From positions 1 to 64,000 of the forward strand of contig PGXO01000008.1 in NCBI GenBank assembly GCA_002839185.1: a DNA stretch of 64,000 nt, in the 5' to 3' direction. Within the stretch, counting starts at the first letter, position 1. Every line of letters begins with the position of its first letter. Positions 14,147 through 24,684 of this stretch are shown here, piece after piece. The translations under genes were made by a program, and so were the position numbers. Source of the stretch: Synergistetes bacterium HGW-Synergistetes-1. Lineage in GTDB: Bacteria > Synergistota > Synergistia > Synergistales > Synergistaceae. A model generated the notes under the pieces. That model had not been told where the DNA came from, searched no databases, and saw only the letters and a program-made list of their open reading frames with translations.

Positions 14147-16663
14147 TCAACCTTCCACGCTTTCTTCAGCCTCGTGCAAAAAACTTTTTTCCAATTGCGT
14201 CGTTATTGGAATATTGTGGGCTATAACTAAATGAGATGCTCCGTCGTCCACAAGTTTTATCTTATTACCCGCAACTGCTGTGCCATCAATGTTTAACTCT
14301 GGTATAAAAACATCTTCCCTTGTTCTTCCCGTTACTCTTATTTCATAGGTTGAAGTACCGAACTTGTACCAGACAGTGTAATCACCGAAATTGGAAGGCG
14401 TTGAAGGATCGATCGACAGGCCAAGGCCCTCTTTTTTTATACCCAGAAAATTATTGATCAGGCCCTGGTACATCCAACCTGAAGTACCTGTGTACCAGCT
14501 CCATCCGCCTCTTCCGGAATGAGGCGCATCCAGGGATGACATGTCAGCTACCATTACATATGGTTCCTTTTCATATCTGAGTGAGCCCCTCTTTGTCGAA
14601 CTGATATGGATCGGGTTCAACATAGTGAAAAGATCATAGGAAAGGCTGTGATCTCCGATCATTGCTGCAGCAATAGCAAGCCACACCGATGCATGGGAAT
14701 ATTGCCCTCCGTTTTCCCTTATTCCGGGGTAGTAATTTTTGATATAGCCGGGATTTTTATCAGTCTTGTCAAATGGGGGGGTCAAAAGTAACGAGAGCCC
14801 GTCCTTCTCATTGACGAGATATTTTTTAGCAGAATATATGGCTTTTGCAGCTCTGATATTATCAGCGGCTCCGGATATAACACTCCATGACTGACTTATA
14901 GAATCGATCTTGCACTCATAGCTTTCTTTTGAGCCAATTTTCTCATTATCATCATAAAAAGCTCTTATATACCACTCGCCGTCCCAGCCATTTTCCTCTA
15001 TGCTGCGCCGGAGGTTTTCCCTGCTGAGTTCCTGACTGTCTGCAAAATCATGATCTTCCCGGTCAACAGCGATAGCGATAAAATCTCCCAGCAGCGCATA
15101 AAGAAACCATCCCAGCCAAACGCTTTCCCCTTTGCCCTCAATTCCCGCCATATTCATTCCGTCATTCCAGTCACCGCCTCCCATCAAAGGAAGTCCATGC
15201 TCTCCGAAGCCGGTGCGCAGGATAGTTTTTTTGCAATGTTCATAAACACTTGCTTCCATATCAGATACTTCCGGAATAGACATCGATTCGTGCTGGCCTT
15301 TCTCAAGCAATGCACCTTTAATGTAATTGACTCTCTCGTCTAATATTGAGTGATCGCCTGTCGTCCGCACATATGCCCCGGTAACGAAAGGAAGCCAAAG
15401 CAGGTCATCCGAGATCTTTGTTCTGACACCCAGACCGCTTGGCGGATGCCACCAATGCTGCACATCTCCCTCTTCAAATTGCCTGCTGCAGGCCAGGATG
15501 ATCTGTTTTTTTACCGCCTGGGGATCAGCGTGTAGCAGGGAGAGCACATCCTGAAGCTGATCCCTGAAACCATAGGCTCCGCCGCACTGATAAAAGGCAG
15601 ATTTTGCGTTTATTCTGCAGGAGACGGTCTGATATAAAAGCCAGCCGTTTAGAAGAATATCAATGGCTCTATCGCTTGTCCTGACCTTGATAGTGTCAAG
15701 CAATCCATCCCAATAGTTCTTTATTTTTTTCATTTCATCTTCTATTTTCGTTAAATCCTTATACTTATATCTGAGCTTAATTATCTCCTCTGGATCAGCA
15801 CTCTGTCCCAGTCCAAAGACTATGCTCCTGCTCTCGTGAGGTTTTATTGCAATCGAGATCTGTATTGCTCCGCAGGGATCATACCCAACTCCTGTATTAC
15901 AGGGCAATTTTTTATAAAGTCCTTCAGGATGGAGGATCGAACCTTTTAGACCCAGAAATTCCTGCCTGTCGCCGGTGTAGGCAATTATCATTTCACTTGA
16001 AAACATGAAGCTTTCCTGTTTTCGGAAATTATAGTTATATATATTTTTTGCAGCCAAATATTCATGTTCGTTGTTGTAAGAAGTCACGGTATATGGGCTT
16101 GAGTACTCCCTGTCTTCCCCAAGGACCCATTCGACATAATAAGTTATATTCAAATACCTCTCCGTCTCTGAAGTGTTTGTTAACTTCAGGTGCCAGAGTT
16201 TTAAGGATTCCTCCAAAGGAGCGAATACCATAAGTTCCTGCCTTATATTATCTTCATCATGATCGAAGACAGAATATCCGAAGCCATGCCTTACACGGTA
16301 AATGCCACCGCCTTTTTTTCCAAGAGATACAGGAGTAAAAACCTTGCCTGTAATTTCGTCCTTAATGTATATTGCTTCTCCGGCTTTGTCACTGACCGGA
16401 TCATTCGACCATGAAGTGATTTTGTTTTCCCTGCTGTTCACTGCCCAGGTCATTCCTGCACCTGTCTCAGAAATGTGAAAGCCAAAATCTTTATTGGCGA
16501 TTACATTGATCCATGGCGCAGGAGGCCTTATCTCATCATTAAGAATGATCTGATATTCCCTTCCGTCCGCCACAAAACCACCGAATCCATTAAAGAATTC
16601 GCTCTTGTGCCCGTCTGTTATGTTATCTACATCGACTGTTTTTTCCTGATCCAACCTTCTCAC
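14147..16663 (-). CDS. GH94 phosphorylase-type protein, C-terminal part of cyclic beta-1,2-glucan synthase
   Basis: 838 residues. Starts within a segment typical of the middle of ChvB/Cgs (FNGFGGFVADGREYQ, PAPWINVIANKDFGF), then the GH94 beta-sandwich and (alpha/alpha)6 barrel with GAYGFRDQLQD and GGGDWNDGMN (around residue 500, the catalytic Asp region), ending with a C-terminal beta-sheet. In full-length enzymes this domain controls glucan length by phosphorolysis. Start is GTG 16663 or TTG 16654. It lies 28 bases after the stop of the GT84 gene in another frame, so the usual single polypeptide is here two. Confidence 0.82.
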   Translation of the reverse strand: MRRLDQEKTVDVDNITDGHKSEFFNGFGGFVADGREYQIILNDEIRPPAPWINVIANKDFGFHISETGAGMTWAVNSRENKITSWSNDPVSDKAGEAIYIKDEITGKVFTPVSLGKKGGGIYRVRHGFGYSVFDHDEDNIRQELMVFAPLEESLKLWHLKLTNTSETERYLNITYYVEWVLGEDREYSSPYTVTSYNNEHEYLAAKNIYNYNFRKQESFMFSSEMIIAYTGDRQEFLGLKGSILHPEGLYKKLPCNTGVGYDPCGAIQISIAIKPHESRSIVFGLGQSADPEEIIKLRYKYKDLTKIEDEMKKIKNYWDGLLDTIKVRTSDRAIDILLNGWLLYQTVSCRINAKSAFYQCGGAYGFRDQLQDVLSLLHADPQAVKKQIILACSRQFEEGDVQHWWHPPSGLGVRTKISDDLLWLPFVTGAYVRTTGDHSILDERVNYIKGALLEKGQHESMSIPEVSDMEASVYEHCKKTILRTGFGEHGLPLMGGGDWNDGMNMAGIEGKGESVWLGWFLYALLGDFIAIAVDREDHDFADSQELSRENLRRSIEENGWDGEWYIRAFYDDNEKIGSKESYECKIDSISQSWSVISGAADNIRAAKAIYSAKKYLVNEKDGLSLLLTPPFDKTDKNPGYIKNYYPGIRENGGQYSHASVWLAIAAAMIGDHSLSYDLFTMLNPIHISSTKRGSLRYEKEPYVMVADMSSLDAPHSGRGGWSWYTGTSGWMYQGLINNFLGIKKEGLGLSIDPSTPSNFGDYTVWYKFGTSTYEIRVTGRTREDVFIPELNIDGTAVAGNKIKLVDDGASHLVIAHNIPITTQLEKSFLHEAEESVEG

Positions 16664-16691
16664 CGCCTTTCAAACAGACCTTTTGTATCCT

Positions 16692-19600
16692 TTATAAAAC
16701 AGTTTCCTTGACAGTTCTGAAGTATATGCCCGTCTTCTCTGTAAAAACGACCCTCGCAACTGTGAGAAGCAGATCTATATCCGCAGGTATCATCTGATAC
16801 GTGTGCAATATAAATAAACTCTGTTTCTCTTTGTTTTCATCAAATGCTTTCAGAGACGTTGTCAGCTGATTCAGTAGATCATCCAGCTCCTGCATATATC
16901 CATATTTTGCTTCGCTTAGGATTATCAGATCAACATTTATCTTGTTGATCCTGAAATATTCATACGCTTTTACTACGTCCTTAATTATTCCGACTTCTTC
17001 TATCGTACTTACCCTGAGGAGCATTATTGGGTTATCGCCCGATACACCGAATTTCCAAAGATCTCTTTGGTTTTCCCAATTGCGCCGGATGCTTTCTCTT
17101 GGGCCGCGGTAGTATCTTGAGGGGTAGAATATCGGACTTATCAGATCCTGAAATGCATTAAACTGCGCACTCTTAATGTCGACATACTTCAGTTCAAGTT
17201 CAGTCTGCATTTTGAAGTTGACATTGAGATCTTCTATTCTCGAAACATCGTTCAACTCGTCACCGATCCCTACCGCTTCTTCTTCTCCGCAGCACACGCC
17301 TGTGATAAAGTAGACAGTTGCCGTCTTTTCCGCCTCTAAATCAAAACAGGCCCTCAGGCTCATGATAGGATCAGTGGAGAAACCTGCACTGTTTGAAAGC
17401 GGCAGACTTTCAACAACAGCATCCGGATTTTGAATTGTATTATTCCTTCCTGTGAATTTGAGCCTGTCGTTCTCATATTCTATGTTTCTTGATAGTTTTT
17501 CTTCTGTTTTGATCATATGCATCATATAGGGATTATCGCCGCAATTGCCTCCCCGTCTCTTAGAAAGGAATATATCGTGCCCCCTGATAAAAGTGCTTTC
17601 AATAAAAAGCTTGTTGAATGCAGGATGGCTGACTGCTGCTGAAAAAGTATCCACTACTACTTCCATATAACTTGTCAATTCGATCTGTTTTCGTTCTTTA
17701 CTGTTATTTCTCAAAATAACTTTTCTGATCTCCAATTTATGACTTGGGGAGAGGCTCACGACCGTGTGGGTCGAGATGTCACCGTCACATCGTTTGAACT
17801 CGGCCTGATGCGGGGACAATATCGCCTGATACTCATCAGGCTTTGCCTTTGTAGGATTATATGAGGTGCTCCAGGTTTTACCTGCTGAAACATCCTTTAT
17901 AAATATGTAGCTCCCCGTAGAGGCATAAAGGTCCGGCTTCCATCTATAAAGCGTCATCTCCCTGTATTTACTGAAACCGTCACCATCAGAAGTTATCATC
18001 AGCGAATAGTTATTCACAGAAAGATAATGAACTGCGGGTATTTTAGGTGTTATCTTCTTCACATATCTGTTCGTCTGGACCCTCATCGGAATAGATGTTT
18101 TTTTGAATTGGATATTGTACCCCTTCCTGGAAATCGAAATGAAATAGGAGTATCGCTTCTCTTCAAGAAGGAGCTGCGTTGCGTGGATCATCTGCTCGGA
18201 ATGAAATCTGTTCTGCATTATTCCCTTATGTATAAAATTATTGATCGCAACTAAATTCATCCCTTGATGGTGGGCCATAAATGATTTAATTATTGAATAC
18301 GGGGTGATGGCTACCGGATCGGGGCTATTAAAATCTACCGCCTCGTAATATCCATAGTCCCCTACACAACCAAGGTCGGACAATTTTTTTAGATTTGAAA
18401 AACAATCATCTTTGGCGTAACCCAGGGCAAGTATCGTTGCATAAGGAGCAACAACAAGCGATTCGACAAGCGATGGCTGAAGGCGAAGTTCCGGCACCCC
18501 AAAAGCCTTGTACTGATAATTTGACTCCTGATCAAATTGATAGTACTGGGATTCGGATATCCCCCAGGGCGTACCCTTCCGCTTCCCATATTCAATGTGC
18601 TGTAAAACAGCCGCCTTTGCGGTTTCAGCAAATACGGAACCTTCATATTCACGCATTACTAAATTAGGCATAAGGTATTCAAACATTGTTCCGCTCCAGG
18701 AAACGAAACAAGGTATGCCTTTGACGATAGTAAGAGGCCTTTCGAGTTTGTACCAATGCTTAAGGGGCACATCATCTCTTGCTATAGCCAGAAAACTTGT
18801 CAATATTGATTCAGATGCCATAAGATCATAACAGCTGACATCCATTTTTTGCGTCGAGAGAGAGTATCCGATATGGAATAGCTTCCGTTTTTCGTTGTAA
18901 AGAAACCGGAAATCCAGATCTTCAAGCATCGTCTCGATCATTTCTACGAGCAGTTCAATTCTTTTCGTCAGAGAAATGGCATAAACGTTATCCTTCATGG
19001 TGAGTTCCCTTAATGTAGGCCCTGAAGAAAAGCTTAGTTCGCCTCCGTTGACCTGTGAGGCTTCATCTATTATGAGGTCGATGCCGGAAAGAAGTTCTCC
19101 CCGGAAACATTTTCCCACCCTGGGACTGCCCGCATCGGAATTGATCATCCCCCTGATTTTTTTAGTTTCTTCTATGAATTCACCTATCGATTCAAAATTT
19201 TCTTTAAACTCTAACCCGTCATTGCAGAGTTTTATTGTATCTTTTAGTCCATAAACCAGTTCCTGTGAAAATAAAGGTTCGTCAACTAAATGCAGCAGAC
19301 CGTTTTTGAGGGTGATCAAATGGGCATAAAAGTTTCCGCTGTCGACTGTTGAGACATACCTGGGGTTCAATACTTCAAGAGTTCTGGTATCGTACCAGTT
19401 GAACAGATGTCCATTCCATTTTGGCAGACTTCTGACCGAATTTAATATATTTTCAAGATATTCCAATGTTTTGCCCAGTGTTTCAAAACCCAGGTCCCTT
19501 GCAGAAAGAACAGATATTAACTGGAGCCCGATATTGGTCGGCGAAGTCTTGAAAGCGATCTTTTCTGTCGGCTCTTTCTGGTAATTGTCAGGACAAAACC

Positions 19601-22600
19601 AGTTGTTTTCTATAGTTGAGAAATCCTTAAAGAACTGCCAGGTCTTTCGTGCGATCCCTCTTATCATCTTCTCATTGTCATCAATTTCATTCTTTTCAAT
19701 TGTGACTTCCGTCTCGCTGATCTTATAAGCTGCCAGATATGAAAATCCCCACCCTACAGACAGAAGGGCGTAAAGCAATATTCCCCAAAAAGGGATATCT
19801 ACAAAAAACAACAGTCCAACAATAATCACAGAAGGGACAAGAGAGGACCACATGTGAAGGAAATATCCCTTCGGCGTGTCAATAGCGCATTTTTCCATTT
19901 TCTCTGCCGTGTTCCACATCAGAAGATTCTTTTTACTCAAAAGCAATCTGTACAGTGTTCTTGATACGGCATCCAGAGCTATATATGCCCTGTACGGGGT
20001 AAATAAAATATCAAGTACAGCTCTTTGGATCAGCAGCCCGATATCTTTAAGCAGATCCTTATGAACAAGGGCCAGCTTCGGTTTGTTTATCTTCTGTGAA
20101 AGAGTGCTTTCAAGCATGAGGAATAAATCAACTGCATAGGTGAAAAATACCATAGGCAGCCAAAGGTAATAAATTTCGGGCATCAGGACCAGATTCAGAA
20201 TTATTAGCAGTACCTTAGATAAAGGGACCATGCTCAATCTTAAATTGTCGAGTATCTTCCATTTGGACAATCCGGCCAAAGTTTTTTTCTTAAACAGCCA
20301 TGGCAGTAATTGCCAATCGCCTCTTATCCATCTGTGCTCTCTCTGAGTATAGGAAAGAACACATCCAGGGAAGTCATCCATTATTTTCACCGCACCGGAA
20401 AAGGCCGTCTTTACATAGCAGCTCTCAAGCAGGTCGTGGCTAAGCACTCTGTTGTCAGGCATGCTCTTTCGAAGGATGGTATGGAATGTTTTTATGTGGT
20501 AGATTCCTTTACCTGAAAATATGCCCTCCTCAAATATGTCATGATAAATATCTGAGATAATGGTCGAATAGCGGTCCAATCCCTGCTTGCCTGCAAAAAC
20601 ACTATAAAACAAGTTGCATTTTTTATTTAGTATATGGTTTGTAACCGAAGGCTGAATTATTGCATAACCATCTTTAACTTTGCTGTTCACAAGATCCAAT
20701 ACCGGTTGATTCAGTGGATGTTCAATTATGCCTACAAGCTTTGAAGCATTGTTTGTAAGTAGGATCGAGTCAGCGTCCAGTGTTATTACATATTTGAAGG
20801 TGTTAAGCATGCTTTCATCACACAATAATGTTGAAAAGCTTGTCTCTTGTTCTCCGCACAGAAGGGCATTAAACTCCTCGAGTTTCCCCCTTTTCCGCTC
20901 CCATCCCATGTAACACATTTCTGATTCATTCCATTTACGAGAGCGTATAAAAACAGAAAACCGCGGGGACATAAAGGGGTATTGATCGTTAAGTCCGTTT
21001 ATTCCATTGACAAGGACCTCTTCTATTTCCTCATCAACGTCCATGCGCAAGGTTTTTGAATCATTGAAGTCAACCAAGAGAGCAAAGAATAGGTTGGACT
21101 GCCTGTTTGCCAGATAGTGTCTTTCTAGTCTTTGTATATATTCGAGGGCCTGTTCGACTGAAGATACAATGACCGGCATTACAACAAATGTCCTGGCTTC
21201 TTCAGGGACACCTTCAAGAAAATCGAGTGCAGGAAGCTGTCGGACGTGCACCAGTCTAGTAAATATGTTGTTCGTCAACTCAATGGCAATTCCTATGACC
21301 AGGACAAGAGATACAAAGAGAAAAGCCAAAACTCCATAGATCCCGGCTGATATGCCTGATCTGTTTATAAAACAGCCTAAGAAAAGATAGATGATAAAAA
21401 CGAAAACAAAAACAAGGAGGAAATATGATATCCCCTTAATATTCCATTTTGGTGCCAGTTTTTGCGGCTCGGTTTTTTTTAATAATTTAGCTTTCAGGAT
21501 AGGGTATCCCTTACCAACAAGATATGTTCCCACATGGTGGCTGAATTTCAAATTCTCTCTTCCATTTTTTGCAACAGCAAGACAATTCTCAGCAACAACT
21601 CTCTCATCAATTTTATTTTTTAATGAAAATCTCTCTATTATTGACCTGTATCTGCCTCTGCTTTCAGAATCCATTTTAGGATATACCCCATCAGGATCCT
21701 CTGAGAGGATGCGCTCAATAATTGAAAGGTCCTCAAAAAGTTTCTCTCCGTCAAGTTCTACTGTCTCCCTTAAACTTACCAGAAACGTTCTGATATTTGA
21801 TTCCAGACGTGACTCCAGATTCCCCTCTTCCTGGAATATATCCGTAGGTCTTAAGTATTTAGATTTATTGTGGAATTCTACATACCTTTGTATCGATGCC
21901 TCATCAAAAGACATATTTTTTAATAAATATATAACATGCGAATGAAATGAAATATTCTCTGAAAATTCATCCTCCAATTCTGATAAAAGAGGAAAAACGT
22001 TCGTCATTTCTTCTTCCTTCAGATTTTTCCTCACAAAAGCATCTGCTTTGGATTTTATTTCTGTTACGTTGATTATTTTCCTTGCCACAACAGTAACGCT
22101 TTCTAAAAGACAGAAGCCTATCATTTCAGGAAGCCCCCATAACTCTTTACCTGTTAGAGGGAGTTCTTCCTGGTACGCGCATATCATCATTGAGATTTTG
22201 CTCTCGTTTAAATATCCTCCGGATAGCAGGACCATTTCCCTCGCAATTACATATACCCTTGGGTACCCTTTAAATTTTCCCTCGTTAAGGACTGGAAGCC
22301 TTCCATTAATATCTCCTGTTGCCTTTACCTTTTTGATCTCCCTGTACAGCATCTGAAAATTGTCAAACAACCATCTCGCTGCAGGTATGAGGACAATGAT
22401 TTCAGGTGAGACCTCTGACAATGTATCGCGTATTTTATTAAGTTCCCTATATGCAGCCTGATTTCTGTCATTTATGAAAAAATTGTATTTGCCCCATCTA
22501 ACATTTTTATGAGTATGAGATAAATTGCGCATATGCTGTTCCAGTTCATGGGGAGCCAGCATCTTTTCAGTGTTGGAAATCTCTACGGGTAAAATTATCT

Positions 22601-22730
22601 GTTTTCTGATGCGGGTATATCTACGGTGATAAAATATAAAAATTACTGCAAAAAGAATCAGCAGCGATCCAAATAAAAACAAATCGTAGGTGACATTTTG
22701 TCTAAAAAATTCAATTGCATCTGAAATCAT
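16692..22730 (-). CDS. Cyclic beta-1,2-glucan synthase, GT84 and cyclisation domains
   Basis: 2012 residues. N-terminal membrane helix (about 13-31), soluble segment, two helices near 433-480, GT84 glycosyltransferase with LDADS (about 651) and HRWIRGDWQLLPW (about 802), further helices near 830-875 and 955-995, then the glucoamylase-like cyclisation domain (SPTNIGLQLISVLSARDLG, LRLQPSLVESLVVAPYAT, TPYSIIKSFMAHHQGM) and a beta-sandwich to the end. It polymerises UDP-glucose on itself and releases cyclic glucan. The GH94 domain normally fused at the C-terminus is encoded by the next gene; together they are 2850 residues, the length of ChvB-type enzymes. Confidence 0.88.
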   Translation of the reverse strand: MISDAIEFFRQNVTYDLFLFGSLLILFAVIFIFYHRRYTRIRKQIILPVEISNTEKMLAPHELEQHMRNLSHTHKNVRWGKYNFFINDRNQAAYRELNKIRDTLSEVSPEIIVLIPAARWLFDNFQMLYREIKKVKATGDINGRLPVLNEGKFKGYPRVYVIAREMVLLSGGYLNESKISMMICAYQEELPLTGKELWGLPEMIGFCLLESVTVVARKIINVTEIKSKADAFVRKNLKEEEMTNVFPLLSELEDEFSENISFHSHVIYLLKNMSFDEASIQRYVEFHNKSKYLRPTDIFQEEGNLESRLESNIRTFLVSLRETVELDGEKLFEDLSIIERILSEDPDGVYPKMDSESRGRYRSIIERFSLKNKIDERVVAENCLAVAKNGRENLKFSHHVGTYLVGKGYPILKAKLLKKTEPQKLAPKWNIKGISYFLLVFVFVFIIYLFLGCFINRSGISAGIYGVLAFLFVSLVLVIGIAIELTNNIFTRLVHVRQLPALDFLEGVPEEARTFVVMPVIVSSVEQALEYIQRLERHYLANRQSNLFFALLVDFNDSKTLRMDVDEEIEEVLVNGINGLNDQYPFMSPRFSVFIRSRKWNESEMCYMGWERKRGKLEEFNALLCGEQETSFSTLLCDESMLNTFKYVITLDADSILLTNNASKLVGIIEHPLNQPVLDLVNSKVKDGYAIIQPSVTNHILNKKCNLFYSVFAGKQGLDRYSTIISDIYHDIFEEGIFSGKGIYHIKTFHTILRKSMPDNRVLSHDLLESCYVKTAFSGAVKIMDDFPGCVLSYTQREHRWIRGDWQLLPWLFKKKTLAGLSKWKILDNLRLSMVPLSKVLLIILNLVLMPEIYYLWLPMVFFTYAVDLFLMLESTLSQKINKPKLALVHKDLLKDIGLLIQRAVLDILFTPYRAYIALDAVSRTLYRLLLSKKNLLMWNTAEKMEKCAIDTPKGYFLHMWSSLVPSVIIVGLLFFVDIPFWGILLYALLSVGWGFSYLAAYKISETEVTIEKNEIDDNEKMIRGIARKTWQFFKDFSTIENNWFCPDNYQKEPTEKIAFKTSPTNIGLQLISVLSARDLGFETLGKTLEYLENILNSVRSLPKWNGHLFNWYDTRTLEVLNPRYVSTVDSGNFYAHLITLKNGLLHLVDEPLFSQELVYGLKDTIKLCNDGLEFKENFESIGEFIEETKKIRGMINSDAGSPRVGKCFRGELLSGIDLIIDEASQVNGGELSFSSGPTLRELTMKDNVYAISLTKRIELLVEMIETMLEDLDFRFLYNEKRKLFHIGYSLSTQKMDVSCYDLMASESILTSFLAIARDDVPLKHWYKLERPLTIVKGIPCFVSWSGTMFEYLMPNLVMREYEGSVFAETAKAAVLQHIEYGKRKGTPWGISESQYYQFDQESNYQYKAFGVPELRLQPSLVESLVVAPYATILALGYAKDDCFSNLKKLSDLGCVGDYGYYEAVDFNSPDPVAITPYSIIKSFMAHHQGMNLVAINNFIHKGIMQNRFHSEQMIHATQLLLEEKRYSYFISISRKGYNIQFKKTSIPMRVQTNRYVKKITPKIPAVHYLSVNNYSLMITSDGDGFSKYREMTLYRWKPDLYASTGSYIFIKDVSAGKTWSTSYNPTKAKPDEYQAILSPHQAEFKRCDGDISTHTVVSLSPSHKLEIRKVILRNNSKERKQIELTSYMEVVVDTFSAAVSHPAFNKLFIESTFIRGHDIFLSKRRGGNCGDNPYMMHMIKTEEKLSRNIEYENDRLKFTGRNNTIQNPDAVVESLPLSNSAGFSTDPIMSLRACFDLEAEKTATVYFITGVCCGEEEAVGIGDELNDVSRIEDLNVNFKMQTELELKYVDIKSAQFNAFQDLISPIFYPSRYYRGPRESIRRNWENQRDLWKFGVSGDNPIMLLRVSTIEEVGIIKDVVKAYEYFRINKINVDLIILSEAKYGYMQELDDLLNQLTTSLKAFDENKEKQSLFILHTYQMIPADIDLLLTVARVVFTEKTGIYFRTVKETVL

Positions 22731-22797
22731 TTTCTTCCCTCATTTAAAAAGCACCCGTCGGCTCAATGCCGCAGGCAACTTTTATACTTATGTAAAA

Positions 22798-22844
22798 TTG
22801 AGAACAAATAAGTAACATTTATTTATATTTGTTTCTCAATTATA
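22798..22844 (-). promoter_or_regulatory. Promoter and dyad of the glucan synthase operon
   Basis: -10 TATAAT on the minus strand (22839-22844) with no clear -35. An inverted repeat with arms TTGAGAACAAAT and ATTTGTTTCTCAA (22798-22839) starts at the -10 and extends downstream, a likely operator. From 22845 to 23137 I see no gene. Confidence 0.5.
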
Positions 22845-23137
22845 CTATATATTTTTTATTTTCTGATAATTTTTAAGTCTTTTACGCAGTAACGATAAGT
22901 CGTAAACCGACAACATAGATTCTGACAGTACGGATCCGTCCGCAGGAAAAGTTAAAACCATGGCTGTATAAAACTCGGATATTTTATTTGAAAAGAGCAC
23001 AATGGGAATGACCAGATCTATAGCTAAAATTGGTAATAATCCAAAACCGAAAAGGAAATATGACTAGGATAAATCAGCATGATGAATATCTACAAAAGAA
23101 GCAACAGGAAGTATCAAGTACACTCCCTGAAATACGC

Positions 23138-23170
23138 AAAAAGGATCTGTGAAAATTTCCACAGACCCTT
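23138..23170 (-). terminator. tRNA-Thr terminator
   Basis: Minus strand hairpin with arms GGGTCTGTG and CACAGATCC followed by TTTTTG, directly 3' of the tRNA. Confidence 0.85.
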
Positions 23171-23178
23171 GATATTTC

Positions 23179-23254
23179 TGGAGCCGGCGAGAGGACTTGA
23201 ACCCCCGACCTGCTGATTACAAGTCAGCTGCTCTACCAACTGAGCTACACCGGC
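23179..23254 (-). tRNA. tRNA-Thr (anticodon TGT)
   Basis: 76 bases with encoded CCA. Acceptor GCCGGTG pairs with CGCCGGC; D arm AGCTCAGTTGGTAGAGC; anticodon arm CTGAC-TTGTAAT-CAG with TGT; T arm GTCGGGGGTTCAAGTCC. Stand-alone gene with its own promoter and terminator. Confidence 0.96.
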
Positions 23255-23294
23255 AAACAAACCATAACGTTCCTGTTATAGAGCGCCGAAAAGC

Positions 23295-23322
23295 ATTTTA
23301 CATTATTTTGAGTTTTCGTCAA
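23295..23322 (-). promoter_or_regulatory. tRNA-Thr promoter
   Basis: TTGACG (23317-23322), 16-bp spacer, TAAAAT (23295-23300), about 35 bases before the tRNA; it starts only 13 bases after the upstream ligase stop codon. Confidence 0.7.
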
Positions 23323-23334
23323 GTATCAGAGCTA

Positions 23335-24591
23335 TTATTCTCTCACTATATGTTTTGATTTCCCCTCAAACCTTGGGAGAGTTCCCGGCTCTGCAACTGT
23401 AAGCGGAACGTGGATCCCGAGCGCGCTGTGGATCGATTTTTTGCCCTTTTCCAAAAGCACCTCTGCGATCTCCTGTTGGCTGTCCGCGGTTCTTTCACAT
23501 GATATGCTCATCTGCTGAAAACCATCTACCTCCCAGACCTTTATCTGATAGTTCGCGGTCAATCCGGGGACCCTGCAGAGCGCCCTTTCGATCACCGAAG
23601 GAAATACGTTCACTCCATGGATAATTATCATATCGTCTGAACGTCCCTTGACCCTCTCGATCCTGGTGCTTCTGTCCCCGCAGCTGCACACGCCCGGCAT
23701 TATGCTCGTCAAGTCGCGGGTGCGGTAACGGACTATTGGGAAAGCTTCCTTCTTCAGGGACGTAATGACAAGTTCTCCCTCTTCGCCGGGGGCAAGCGGT
23801 TCAAGTGTTTCGGGATCGATTATCTCGAAAATGAAGCCTTCGTCAAAAAGATGTATCCCGTTCCTTTCAAGACATTCCATTCCAACACCCGGTCCCATTG
23901 CTTCTGACAGGCCGTAGCTGTCTATGGCAGGGATCCCAAGCGTATCCTGGATCTTAGTTCTGAGTCCTTCCGACCATGCTTCAGCACCGAAGATGCCTAG
24001 ACGGAGACTGTATCTTGCTTTCTCCTCGTTTGAAAACGTATCCCAGACCTCACAGAGTTTGACAGCGTAGGAGGGCGTACAGGTAAAGACAGTCGTGCCA
24101 AGATCACGCATTAGTTTAAACTGACGCTCGGTAAAACCGCCGCTTGCGGGGATGACCGTGACTCCCATATCTTCAGCTGCATCGTGGAAACCCTGACTCC
24201 CTGTAAAAAGTCCGTATCCTGTCGATATCTGGAGTATATCTTTCGATGTTATTGTGGCACGTTTAAATGCAGTCTTCATCGCCTTTTTCCACCAAAAGAT
24301 GTCATTTGCGGTGTATCCTACAACAGTCGGATTCCCAGTAGTTCCCGATGTAGCATGGAAGCGCACCAGATCATCCTTGTCACATCCAAGCCATCCCAGC
24401 GGGTAATGAGCCTGGAGATCCTGCTTTGTTGTAAAGGGAAGTTTTTCGATATCCTTTGGTGATCTTATTTCCGATGGTTTGACTCCGGCATCCTTCATTT
24501 TGTCTGCATAAGGATGGTTACGCTCCCAAAGCCTGTTCAATGTTGCCTGAAGTTCCGATGTCTTTTCCAACGCTGTCTCACTGTGTACCAT
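23335..24591 (-). CDS. paaK: Phenylacetate-CoA ligase family enzyme 1
   Basis: 418 residues. AMP-forming acyl-CoA ligase: P-loop-like ATSGTTGNPTVVGYT, adenine/acyl site DSYGLSEAMGPGVGME, hinge VRYRTRDL, C-terminal GRSDDMIIIHGVNVFPS. It activates arylacetates (phenylacetate, possibly indole- or hydroxyphenyl-acetate) with CoA and ATP, or runs in reverse to gain ATP from arylacetyl-CoA made in aromatic amino-acid fermentation. ATG 24591 follows GGGAGGAATTATT; a longer frame to 24669 covers the terminator and is not real. Preceded by a leader ORF and terminator. Confidence 0.9.
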   Translation of the reverse strand: MVHSETALEKTSELQATLNRLWERNHPYADKMKDAGVKPSEIRSPKDIEKLPFTTKQDLQAHYPLGWLGCDKDDLVRFHATSGTTGNPTVVGYTANDIFWWKKAMKTAFKRATITSKDILQISTGYGLFTGSQGFHDAAEDMGVTVIPASGGFTERQFKLMRDLGTTVFTCTPSYAVKLCEVWDTFSNEEKARYSLRLGIFGAEAWSEGLRTKIQDTLGIPAIDSYGLSEAMGPGVGMECLERNGIHLFDEGFIFEIIDPETLEPLAPGEEGELVITSLKKEAFPIVRYRTRDLTSIMPGVCSCGDRSTRIERVKGRSDDMIIIHGVNVFPSVIERALCRVPGLTANYQIKVWEVDGFQQMSISCERTADSQQEIAEVLLEKGKKSIHSALGIHVPLTVAEPGTLPRFEGKSKHIVRE

Positions 24592-24625
24592 AATAATTCC
24601 TCCCGGTTCATACTCAAAATTACAA

Positions 24626-24664
24626 AATAAAAAAAGACGGGATCCGGAAAACCCGGACCCCGTC
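24626..24664 (-). terminator. Terminator/attenuator in front of paaK 1
   Basis: Minus strand stem GACGGGGTCCGG / CCGGATCCCGTC with TTTT loop followed by seven T. It lies between a leader ORF and the ligase start, so the ligase is expressed only by readthrough or antitermination unless a second promoter exists. Confidence 0.85.
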
Positions 24665-24684
24665 CTCACTTCTTGATCAGATGT

